Shown in pieces: positions 26,910 to 34,970 of a stretch of 64,000 nucleotides of DNA. The DNA is from Shewanella aquimarina (GTDB lineage: Bacteria > Pseudomonadota > Gammaproteobacteria > Enterobacterales > Shewanellaceae), in assembly GCF_023349185.1 (NCBI RefSeq), contig NZ_JAKIKY010000010.1:1-64000 (forward strand), in the 5' to 3' direction. Both the position numbers and the translations under genes were made by a program. The first letter of the stretch is position 1. Each line of letters starts with the position of its first letter. Below the pieces are notes generated by a model. It was not told the origin of the DNA. It worked only from the letters and a program-made list of their open reading frames with translations, and did not search any database.

Positions 26910-29504
26910 ATGGATGCAATGAACAGCAAGACTGGCAACGCAAACAATCTGCCAATCATTGGACTGCTTATCGCCGCCGTCGCAGCCCTATTAGCCTTCA
27001 CCCAGCAGCCCTCGCTCTGGGTTGGCATAGCTCAGGTGATTGCCATCGCCATCATCGCCCTGGGTATTCAACAGCAGGGACAGGTGCAACACAATCTGCG
27101 ACAGGCCTTCGACGAGATCCGCCAGGCGATCAATGGCAAGAATCCCCCCAGCTTTTCCACCTTCGACTATCCTCATTGGCCAGAGATCAGCCACAGCCTG
27201 ACCCAGCAATGGCATGCCAATCAAGCCAGCCAGGCGCAGCTGAGGGCGTTGGAGATCTGTCAGGCCAACGTGATGTTAGCCGACCCACAAGGCAATATTA
27301 ACTTCCTTAACCAGTCGCTACGCCACACCCTGGAGCAGGCCGAATCAGACATACAGCAGGTCATTACCAGCTTCAGCGTCGATACGCTGATTGGCACCAA
27401 CATGGACACCTTCCACCAGCAACCCAGCCATCAGCAGAACATCATAGCCAGCCTGAAGCGACCTCATTCCGCTCAGATCAAAGTAGGCAGTCGCATCTTC
27501 TCGCTGATCGCCTCCCCCGTGTTTGACGATGAGCATCAGCGCATCGCAACCGTGGTCGAATGGCAGGATAAGACGGAAGCCCTGGCCAAGGCCGACGCAG
27601 AGAACAAGCTGGCTCAGGAGAACAGCCGCATCAAGCAGGCATTAGATGTCTGCCGTGCCAACGTCATGGTGGCGGATGCCGATTACAACATCATCTACCT
27701 CAACGACTCTGTTACCCAGATGCTTAAGGACAATGAGCAGACACTGCAACAGACGCTGACCAAGTTCAACACAGATAGCCTGATCGGCAGCAATATCGAT
27801 CTCTTCCACCAGAACCCTGCCCATCAACGTAAGATGCTCGACAGGCTCACCGGCAGCTATGACACCAGCATCCAGGTCGCGGGGCTGGACTTCACCCTGA
27901 TCGCCACCCCGGTATTTGAGAATGGCGTGCGCACGGGGACTGTGGTCGAATGGCAGGATGTGACCGAGAAGCTGGCCAAGGAGGCTACAGAGCGTCAGCT
28001 GGCCGCCGAAAACGCCCGCATCAAGCAGGCGCTGGACAATGTCTCCTCCAATACCATGGTGGCCGACGCCGATCTGAATATCATCTACATGAACAAAGCC
28101 GTCAGCCAGATGTTCAAGCAGGCGCAGAACGATATCGCCAAGGATCTGCCGAACTTCGATGCCAGCAACCTCATCGGCGTCAACATAGACAACTTCCACA
28201 AGAATCCCAGCCACCAGCGCAACCTGCTCAAGACGCTGACCAACACCTATACCAGCCAACTCAAGGTGGGCGGACGCACCTTCCAGGTGGTTGCCAATCC
28301 CATCCGCGACCCTAACGGCACCAGCATAGGCACGGTTGTGGAGTGGTCCGACAGAACCGCCGAGGTAGCCATAGAGCATGAGATAGACTCCATCATCAGC
28401 GCCGCCAGCAAGGGCGATCTCTCCCTGAGGGTCGGCACCCAGGATAAAGAAGGCTTCTTCCTCAACCTCTCTAACGGTCTCAACCGTCTGGTCGGTATCG
28501 CCGATCAGGTGATCGGCGATGTGGTGAACATGTTTGATGGCCTAGCCAAGGGGGATCTCAATCGTCAGATCCAGGGCGAATATCAAGGCCAGTTTGGTAA
28601 GCTACAGGCCGATGCCAATGCCACCGCCTCCAAGTTGACCGAGGTGCTTGACGGCATCAACCAGTCTGCCAATACCGTCACCTCGGGGGCGGAAGAGATA
28701 GCCCAAGGTAATGCCGATTTGAGTCAGCGTACCGAGGAGCAGGCCGCCTCCCTCGAAGAGACCGCCTCCAGCATGGAGGAGATGACGGCGACGGTCACCC
28801 AGAGCGCGCAAAACGCGACGGTCGCCAACCAACTGGCCCAGGAGGCCAACACTAAGGCCGCCCATGGTGGCAAGGTGGTCGACCAGGCCGTGACCGCCAT
28901 GGAGGCGATCAACGAATCGAGCAAGCGCATCGCCGACATCATAGGGGTGATCGATGAGATCGCCTTCCAGACCAATCTGCTGGCCCTCAATGCCGCCGTC
29001 GAGGCCGCCAGAGCGGGCGAACAAGGTCGCGGCTTTGCCGTGGTGGCTGGCGAGGTGCGTAATCTGGCCCAACGCAGCGCCGGCGCCGCCAAGGAGATCA
29101 AGGAGCTGATCCGCGACAGCGTGACCAAGGTAACCGACGGCACCCAGCTGGTTAACCAGTCTGGCGAGACTCTGGAAGATATAGTGCAGGCTGTCACTAA
29201 GGTAGCCGACATGATAAGCCAGATCAGCATAGCCTCAGATCAACAATCGGCGGGCATCCAGGAGGTCAACAAGGCGATCTCCCAGATGGATGAGATGACG
29301 CAGCAAAATGCCGCCCTGGTCGAACAGGTATCGGCCGCCGGCGATGCCATGGCGGAGCAGGCACGCAACATGAAGGCCCAGCTCGGCTTCTTCCAGTCCC
29401 AGACCCCGGTGCATTCGGGCATGACCTCGGCGCCGCTCTCGCTGGTATCCGGCGACAGCCATGGCCCCCTGAATATCAGCAACGAGGAGTGGAATGAGTT
29501 TTAA
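26910..29504 (+). CDS. Methyl-accepting chemotaxis protein with three tandem PAS domains and CheR-docking tail
   Basis: An 864-residue receptor. Two closely spaced membrane helices (about 11-27 and 33-51) leave no periplasmic sensor, so sensing should be internal. Three homologous PAS repeats begin near residues 113, 244 and 375, spaced 131 residues; each has a [19 protein letters not shown] core. A HAMP-like segment (about 485-590) and the MCP signalling domain (hairpin tip [23 protein letters not shown]) follow. The last five residues EWNEF fit the CheR/CheB tethering pentapeptide (x-aromatic-x-x-aromatic). The stop codon is also the left flank of a MITE copy. Confidence 0.93.
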   Translation: MDAMNSKTGNANNLPIIGLLIAAVAALLAFTQQPSLWVGIAQVIAIAIIALGIQQQGQVQHNLRQAFDEIRQAINGKNPPSFSTFDYPHWPEISHSLTQQWHANQASQAQLRALEICQANVMLADPQGNINFLNQSLRHTLEQAESDIQQVITSFSVDTLIGTNMDTFHQQPSHQQNIIASLKRPHSAQIKVGSRIFSLIASPVFDDEHQRIATVVEWQDKTEALAKADAENKLAQENSRIKQALDVCRANVMVADADYNIIYLNDSVTQMLKDNEQTLQQTLTKFNTDSLIGSNIDLFHQNPAHQRKMLDRLTGSYDTSIQVAGLDFTLIATPVFENGVRTGTVVEWQDVTEKLAKEATERQLAAENARIKQALDNVSSNTMVADADLNIIYMNKAVSQMFKQAQNDIAKDLPNFDASNLIGVNIDNFHKNPSHQRNLLKTLTNTYTSQLKVGGRTFQVVANPIRDPNGTSIGTVVEWSDRTAEVAIEHEIDSIISAASKGDLSLRVGTQDKEGFFLNLSNGLNRLVGIADQVIGDVVNMFDGLAKGDLNRQIQGEYQGQFGKLQADANATASKLTEVLDGINQSANTVTSGAEEIAQGNADLSQRTEEQAASLEETASSMEEMTATVTQSAQNATVANQLAQEANTKAAHGGKVVDQAVTAMEAINESSKRIADIIGVIDEIAFQTNLLALNAAVEAARAGEQGRGFAVVAGEVRNLAQRSAGAAKEIKELIRDSVTKVTDGTQLVNQSGETLEDIVQAVTKVADMISQISIASDQQSAGIQEVNKAISQMDEMTQQNAALVEQVSAAGDAMAEQARNMKAQLGFFQSQTPVHSGMTSAPLSLVSGDSHGPLNISNEEWNEF

Positions 29505-29550
29505 TACTAACCATTGTAAGTAAGCGATCAGTTATTGATTACGATTGGTA
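29505..29550. repeat. MITE-like repeat, internally deleted copy 3
   Basis: A 46-bp element made of the two ends of the 160-bp repeat, joined at GATCAG. TAA flanks both sides (29502-29504 and 29551-29553); the left TAA is the mcp stop codon. The full-length copies carry GATCAG-like words near both ends, so deletion between them explains this form. Confidence 0.75.
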
Positions 29551-29662
29551 TAAAGTCTATGGGCGCCAAGGGAAGGCGCCCCCATTGAGTCGAATCGATT
29601 GCCAGGAGCCAAGATCAGGCTAGGGGAAACAATTGGAACAGAGCAACGAAAAGGAATTTCCG

Positions 29663-30493
29663 ATGGCGCAGCAAGACTTCGAATTTATTCGACAGCTTGC
29701 CTATCGCGAGTCGGGCATAGTGTTGCCAGACAGGAAGCAGCACATGGTCTACTCGCGCCTCAGCAGACGCCTGCGTGCGCTCAAGTTGAATAACTTCAAT
29801 CAGTATTGCCAAAGACTCGAGGACGATGGCGGTGAGCTGATCAACTTCATCAACGCCCTAACCACTAACCTCACCTCCTTCTTTCGCGAGGCGCACCACT
29901 TCGACTATCTCGAGCAGCACTTGGTGCCTCAGTGGCAACAGAGACGCAACCGTCGCCTGCGCATCTGGTCATCGGCCTGCTCTAGCGGCGAAGAGGCTTA
30001 CAGCATCGCCATGACTCTGGCGAAACACTTTCCACCGGCCAGCTGGGATCTGAAGATACTCGCCACGGATCTCGACACCAACGTGCTGGACAGGGCCAAG
30101 GCCGGTATCTACAGCCAGGAGGCTATGGCCAACCTGCCCAAGTCACTGCTGAACCAGTATGTCGAGCCAGGACCTAATGCCGATGAGGTCAGGCTTTGCG
30201 ACTCGCTCAAGCGACTGATCCACTTTAAACAGTTAAACCTACTGGGCGAGTGGCCCATGCACGGCCCCTTCGATCTCATCTTCTGTCGCAATGTGCTCAT
30301 CTACTTCGATATCCAGACCAAGGTGAAGATCATCCGCCAGTTTCGACAACTGCTCGCCGAAGATGGCCACCTATTTATCGGCCATTCGGAGACGCTGCAT
30401 AATATCTCCAGCGATTTCAAACTGATCGGTCAAACCATCTATCAACCTCAACATGCCGCCCTGGTGCGGCAACGACTCGGTGCCAGAGCATGA
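29663..30493 (+). CDS. cheR: Chemotaxis protein methyltransferase CheR
   Basis: A 276-residue SAM-dependent enzyme that methylates receptor glutamates. The N-terminal helical domain is followed by RIWSSACSSGEEAYS (SAM site) and the FDLIFCRNVLIYFD catalytic region. The ATG at 29663 has AAGGA seven bases upstream. A TTG at 29633 also has a plausible AGGGG site and would add 10 residues, so the start is not certain. It lies between the mcp and cheB genes. Confidence 0.93.
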   Translation: MAQQDFEFIRQLAYRESGIVLPDRKQHMVYSRLSRRLRALKLNNFNQYCQRLEDDGGELINFINALTTNLTSFFREAHHFDYLEQHLVPQWQQRRNRRLRIWSSACSSGEEAYSIAMTLAKHFPPASWDLKILATDLDTNVLDRAKAGIYSQEAMANLPKSLLNQYVEPGPNADEVRLCDSLKRLIHFKQLNLLGEWPMHGPFDLIFCRNVLIYFDIQTKVKIIRQFRQLLAEDGHLFIGHSETLHNISSDFKLIGQTIYQPQHAALVRQRLGARA

Positions 30494-30521
30494 GACAGAT
30501 GACACGAGAGGATGGCGCCAG

Positions 30522-31568
30522 ATGATAAAAGCATTGATCATAGATGACTCACCTCTGGTCAGGCAGCTGCTTACCCATATGCTCTCACAGGCGCCGGATA
30601 TCAAGGTGGTCGCCTCTGCCGAAGATCCCTACGAGGCCAGGAGCCTGATCAAGCAGTTCAACCCAGATGTGCTGACCCTAGATATCGAGATGCCCAAGAT
30701 GGATGGCATCGCCTTCTTGCGCAACCTGATGAAACTCAGGCCTATGCCGGTCGTCATGGTCTCAACCCTGACCCACAAGGGCGCCGAGGTCACCCTGGAG
30801 GCCTTGGCCTTAGGGGCGGTAGACTTCATCTCTAAACCTAAGTCGGACCTCACCAATACATTGCTGGATTATACCGATGAGCTGATCGACAAGGTGCGCA
30901 CCGCCGCCGTCAGCCATGTTAAGCCGCTCACCCGTCCGGTGGCCCGGGTAACCACAAGTAGTAAGTTTGAAAACACAGGGGACAAGTTGATCGCCATCGG
31001 CGCCTCCACCGGCGGTACCGAGGCGATCCAACGGGTGATCACTCCGCTGCCGGCAAATACGCCTCCCATAGTCATTACCCAGCATATTCCCGCCGCCTTT
31101 AGCCTCTCTTTCGCCAAGCGACTGGATACCCACTCGGCGATGAAGGTGATCGAGGCCAAAGGGGGAGAGCTTATAGAGAGCGGTACCGCCTATCTGGCGC
31201 CTGGGGATGCACACCTAGCGGTGGAGAAGCGTGGCACCAGGCTCTATACCAAGCTGCTGGATTCAGATCCGGTCAATCGCCATAAACCCGCCGTGGATGT
31301 GTTGTTCAACAGTATCGCCGAGTGCTATGGCGTCGATACCATAGGCATACTGCTGACTGGCATGGGAAGAGATGGCGCCCAGGGGCTGGAACGACTCAAG
31401 GCCGCCGGCAGTCACACCATAATACAAGATGAGGCCAGCTCTGTGGTCTGGGGCATGCCGGGCGCAGCTGCCGAGCTCAATGCCCACAAGGAAATATTAC
31501 ATCTGGATAAGATCCCCACCCGGCTGATGCAGCTACTCAACAGCAACAAGACGGCGGAGATCTCCTAA
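30522..31568 (+). CDS. cheB: Chemotaxis methylesterase CheB
   Basis: A 348-residue response regulator and receptor-glutamate methylesterase/deamidase. The receiver domain has D54 (LTLDIEMPKMDG). The catalytic triad is S162 (GASTGG), H188 (TQHIPAAF) and D284 (GMGRDG). The start at 30522 gives MIKALIIDDSP, the normal beginning; an upstream extension overlapping cheR was rejected. It completes the adaptation pair with CheR. Confidence 0.95.
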   Translation: MIKALIIDDSPLVRQLLTHMLSQAPDIKVVASAEDPYEARSLIKQFNPDVLTLDIEMPKMDGIAFLRNLMKLRPMPVVMVSTLTHKGAEVTLEALALGAVDFISKPKSDLTNTLLDYTDELIDKVRTAAVSHVKPLTRPVARVTTSSKFENTGDKLIAIGASTGGTEAIQRVITPLPANTPPIVITQHIPAAFSLSFAKRLDTHSAMKVIEAKGGELIESGTAYLAPGDAHLAVEKRGTRLYTKLLDSDPVNRHKPAVDVLFNSIAECYGVDTIGILLTGMGRDGAQGLERLKAAGSHTIIQDEASSVVWGMPGAAAELNAHKEILHLDKIPTRLMQLLNSNKTAEIS

Positions 31569-31574
31569 CACACG

Positions 31575-32621
31575 TTACTCCTGTATCCAGGTACCATCAT
31601 TTTTCGGTCTAACCCAGGCCTGGGAGAACCAGTAGTAACGACCACTCACCTTACTTGGCGCGGTACAGTTATAACGTGAACGACCCGGCGGTAGATCCAT
31701 CAGCGCGCGAATACTAAAGGTATCCTCACTCGACCAGGTCGGCTTCATGGCGCCTTGCCCCTGTACGAAGCACATCACCTGCCCGGCAAGGATATCTGTC
31801 ATATCCAGGGTCACCTGCATCTCGGGTCGCCACTGTCCCTGCTCTAGCTGCGTATTGCGCGGCGTGATCGCCAGCACTGGCATGTTCAGGCTATAGAGCT
31901 TGGCCTTGAGTGAGGTAAGATCCGCATAGGCCCCCGCCACCGGAAAGCGCGGTAAGGCGGTAAGCGACGAGTAGCCTCCAGCGGCGCCAGACTGCTGCCC
32001 AAAACCCACGAAACCTAAGCTTTCCATTAAGGTCTCTATGGCCGTATTATATTCGCCATAGGGATAGGCTAACATTTTCACACTCTGGCCGGTTTTTGCC
32101 TGTATCTCTGCCTCGGTGGCGAGTAGATTGTCCTTAATCCGGGCCAACCAGGCCTGCTCATCCTCACCGTGCAGGCGTCGGATCAGATGCTCATGGCCCC
32201 AGCTGTGATTGGCCAGCGTCACCCCTTCATCGCTGAGGCGTTTCAGGGTCGCCCAGTTCATCACATTCTTATGCTTGCGCACTATGGGATCGATGGAGAT
32301 AAAGATGGTGTAGGGGTAGCCGAACTCCTTCAAGATAGGATGGGCGGTATCGGCAATGTTCTGATAGCCATCATCGAAGGTGATGGCCACCGTCTTGTCG
32401 GGCAGTTCCCGTCCCTGCTTTAGCGCCTCGACCACTTGGGTCAAGGGCTTGACCTTGAAGCCATTCTCCCTCAGGTAGCTCATCTGCTCTCTGAACTGAG
32501 CGGGTGTCACGCTGGTCACCTTAGGGGTATCCTCGGATACATGATGATATTGTAGAATCACCACCGCCTGAGCCGAATAACTGAGACAGGCCAATAGCGC
32601 TGCTATCACGCTTCTAAACAT
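31575..32621 (-). CDS. Secreted polysaccharide deacetylase
   Basis: A 348-residue protein with a signal peptide (1 to about 19, ending AQA). The NodB homology domain has VAITFDDGYQN (catalytic/metal Asp), the metal site NHSWGHEHL and LAYPYGEYNT. The C-terminal 110 residues carry an additional beta-rich domain. It probably removes N-acetyl groups from a cell-envelope or extracellular polysaccharide. The start at 32621 gives the signal peptide; the longer frame runs into the divergent MATE gene. Confidence 0.9.
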   Translation of the reverse strand: MFRSVIAALLACLSYSAQAVVILQYHHVSEDTPKVTSVTPAQFREQMSYLRENGFKVKPLTQVVEALKQGRELPDKTVAITFDDGYQNIADTAHPILKEFGYPYTIFISIDPIVRKHKNVMNWATLKRLSDEGVTLANHSWGHEHLIRRLHGEDEQAWLARIKDNLLATEAEIQAKTGQSVKMLAYPYGEYNTAIETLMESLGFVGFGQQSGAAGGYSSLTALPRFPVAGAYADLTSLKAKLYSLNMPVLAITPRNTQLEQGQWRPEMQVTLDMTDILAGQVMCFVQGQGAMKPTWSSEDTFSIRALMDLPPGRSRYNCTAPSKVSGRYYWFSQAWVRPKNDGTWIQE

Positions 32622-32643
32622 ATTGAGTAACCTCTGAGAGTCT

Positions 32644-33990
32644 ATGTCGCCACTAAACTTATTGTTAAATAAACAGAAAAATAGCCAGCTGTTCGCGCTC
32701 GCCGTCCCCATGATTCTGTCTAACATTACGGTTCCCCTGCTGGGGCTGGTCGATACTGCCGTCGTGGGACATCTGAGTAACGCCTATTATTTAGGGGGAG
32801 TCGCCGTCGGGTCAACGGTGATCACCCTGATTTTGTGGATTCTGGGCTTCCTGCGCATGTCGACTACGGGCTTGGTAGCGCAGGCCTTCGGCGCCAAAGA
32901 GATGCAAACCCAATACCGTCTGCTGATACAGTCGACCAGCCTGGCACTTCTACTCGCGCTATTAGTCCTGCTTCTGCAGCAACCCATCATAGACACGGCC
33001 ATGGCACTCTCCGATGCCAGCGAGCAGGTACAGTATTACAGCCAGGCCTATTTCAACATCCGCATCTGGTCTACCCCATTCGCTCTGGTCAACCTGGCAC
33101 TGCTAGGTTGGCTACTGGGTCGCCAGCAACCTAAGGCCGCCATGTGGCAGCTCATCGCCGCCAACATCATCAACATACTGCTGGACCTCCTGTTTGTGAT
33201 GGGGCTAGGCTGGGGCGTCGAAGGGGCTGCCCTGGCCTCTGTACTGGCCGACATGACTGGTTTTGCCGTGGCTGCCAGCATGGTACTGCGCACCATCAAA
33301 CAGGAAGGTGACTTCGCCTTTATGCCACTGTGCCGCAGTCTGTCGCTCAACTGCTATCAGAGATTGGTGCGCCTCAACCTGGATATCTTTGTGCGCAGCC
33401 TCTGCCTGCAACTCGCCTTCGCCTTCATGACCTTTCAGGGAGCCAACCTGGGCGACAATACGGTGGCCGCCAATGCCGTGCTGCTCAACCTCCTGCTGCT
33501 CATCTCCTACGCCTTGGATGGCATAGCCTATTACGCTGAGGCCGAGGTAGGGCGGGCCGTGGGCGAAAAGAGCCATGAGCGCCTAACCCAAAGCGTCAAC
33601 CTCGCCGGGCTATGGTCGGCCATCTTTGCCCTGCTGTTCACCCTATTTTTTTCCCTGTGGGGCGAGCAGATAATCCATCTTCTGACCAACATACCTAAGG
33701 TGCGCCAGGAGGCTCAGGCCTATCTTGCCTGGGTCGTTGCCCTGCCGCTACTCGCCTTCGGCTCCTACCTGTTTGACGGCGTCTATATCGGCGCAGCCCA
33801 AGGCAAGGCCATGCGCAACACCATGATACTCGCCACCTTCGGGGTCTTCTTCCCCACATGGCTACTGCTGCAGGACCATGGCAACCATGCCCTGTGGGCC
33901 GCCATGAGTCTGTTTATGCTCACCCGTAGCCTCAGCCTGGCATTGGATTACCACTATCGATTGAGCAAGGCCATAACGAAAACGGGATGA
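32644..33990 (+). CDS. MATE-family efflux transporter (DinF type)
   Basis: A 448-residue, 12-helix multidrug and toxic-compound exporter. The start FALAVPMILSNITVPLLGLVDTAVVGHL is typical of the DinF branch. It is driven by Na+ or H+. It is divergent from the deacetylase with only 22 bp between start codons. Its stop codon lies in a perfect 9-bp hairpin (33983-34004). It is not next to lexA here, unlike E. coli dinF. Confidence 0.9.
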   Translation: MSPLNLLLNKQKNSQLFALAVPMILSNITVPLLGLVDTAVVGHLSNAYYLGGVAVGSTVITLILWILGFLRMSTTGLVAQAFGAKEMQTQYRLLIQSTSLALLLALLVLLLQQPIIDTAMALSDASEQVQYYSQAYFNIRIWSTPFALVNLALLGWLLGRQQPKAAMWQLIAANIINILLDLLFVMGLGWGVEGAALASVLADMTGFAVAASMVLRTIKQEGDFAFMPLCRSLSLNCYQRLVRLNLDIFVRSLCLQLAFAFMTFQGANLGDNTVAANAVLLNLLLLISYALDGIAYYAEAEVGRAVGEKSHERLTQSVNLAGLWSAIFALLFTLFFSLWGEQIIHLLTNIPKVRQEAQAYLAWVVALPLLAFGSYLFDGVYIGAAQGKAMRNTMILATFGVFFPTWLLLQDHGNHALWAAMSLFMLTRSLSLALDYHYRLSKAITKTG

Positions 33991-34004
33991 CCTAAGTCAT
34001 CCCG
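33983..34004 (+). other. Hairpin spanning the MATE stop codon
   Basis: A perfect 9-bp stem CGGGATGAC/GTCATCCCG with a 4-base loop includes the TGA stop. There is no T-run directly after it. It may serve as a 3' stabiliser or weak terminator. Confidence 0.5.
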
Positions 34005-34026
34005 CTGTCTGCTTGCTTACTCTTTA

Positions 34027-34185
34027 TACCAATCACGGTAAGTAAGTGATCAGAAATAGCGTAGGAAAAACATTCTAGAACAAGGCAGTATTTTCGATAA
34101 GTAGTTATTCTACAATCTAAAATACTAACGCTGTTATCGGACGTTTTAACAAGCTAGCATGACCAATTATTTACTACGATTGGTA
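34027..34185. repeat. MITE-like repeat, full-length copy 2
   Basis: A 159-bp element closely similar to 5252-5411, including the terminal TACCAATC/GATTGGTA and the central GATAAGTAGTTATTCTAC hairpin. TTA flanks both ends (34024-34026 and 34186-34188). The right TTA, read on the minus strand, is the TAA stop of nfuA. It has no ORF. Confidence 0.85.
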
Positions 34186-34764
34186 TTATTGGTAAGAGTG
34201 TTCACCGTGTTGGTGTTCGGTGACATCACGCACCCCGGTCAGCTCGCCAGGGAACATATCCAATAGCTGCTTCTCGATGCCATCTTTCAGGGTCACGTCA
34301 ACCATGGAGCAACCGTTACAGCCACCGCCAAATTGCAGGATAGCAATACCGGCTTCGTCGATATCCACCAGCATGATGTTACCGCCGTGGCTGGCCAGCT
34401 GAGGGTTGATTTCAGACTGGATCACATACTCGATACGCTCTTTCAGTGGCGCATCGGCATCGACCTTACGCATCTTGGCATTAGGCGCCTTCAGAGTTAG
34501 CTGCGAACCGAGTTGATCGGTAACGAAGTCAATAGAAGCGTCTTCGAGGAAGGGAGCACTCTTCTCATCCACCATGGCATGAAAACCATTAAATTCGAGT
34601 TCGATGTCGTCTGCCTCTACGGCATCCGGCGGACAGTAAGACACGCCACACTCAGCCGAAGGGGTACCTGGGCTGATAACAAAAACGCGAATATGAGTTC
34701 CTTCAGGCTGGTCAGCGAGTAGCTTAACAAAATGCGCCTGAGCTGCATCGGAAATGGTGATCAT
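34186..34764 (-). CDS. nfuA: Fe-S biogenesis protein NfuA
   Basis: A 192-residue carrier of a [4Fe-4S] cluster for transfer to apo-proteins, important under oxidative stress or iron limitation. A degenerate A-type domain (1 to about 95) precedes the Nfu domain with the cluster-binding C149 and C152 (GGGCNGCSM), the same numbering as E. coli. Its stop codon forms one side of a MITE flank. It appears monocistronic. Confidence 0.96.
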   Translation of the reverse strand: MITISDAAQAHFVKLLADQPEGTHIRVFVISPGTPSAECGVSYCPPDAVEADDIELEFNGFHAMVDEKSAPFLEDASIDFVTDQLGSQLTLKAPNAKMRKVDADAPLKERIEYVIQSEINPQLASHGGNIMLVDIDEAGIAILQFGGGCNGCSMVDVTLKDGIEKQLLDMFPGELTGVRDVTEHQHGEHSYQ

Positions 34765-34970
34765 TAAGACATGCTCCGTCAGGATAAACCCGAGTGTTTT
34801 AGTAAGAATTAAGACTATGATACTCCGACTATCACCAGCTTTGTAGCCCCTTTGTCTAATAGTCGTGAGATTTTTGCCTTGGCAGTATGGCTAAAGTCAG
34901 ACCGTAAGCTGGAAACTCACTGGTCTAACTGTTAATTTAGCCTTTATATACAATAATAAAGAGCATTACC

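Noticed and set aside
32644..33990. SOS control of the DinF-like MATE gene
   Set aside because: No CTG-N10-CAG box lies in the 22-bp upstream gap; the gene is far from lexA.
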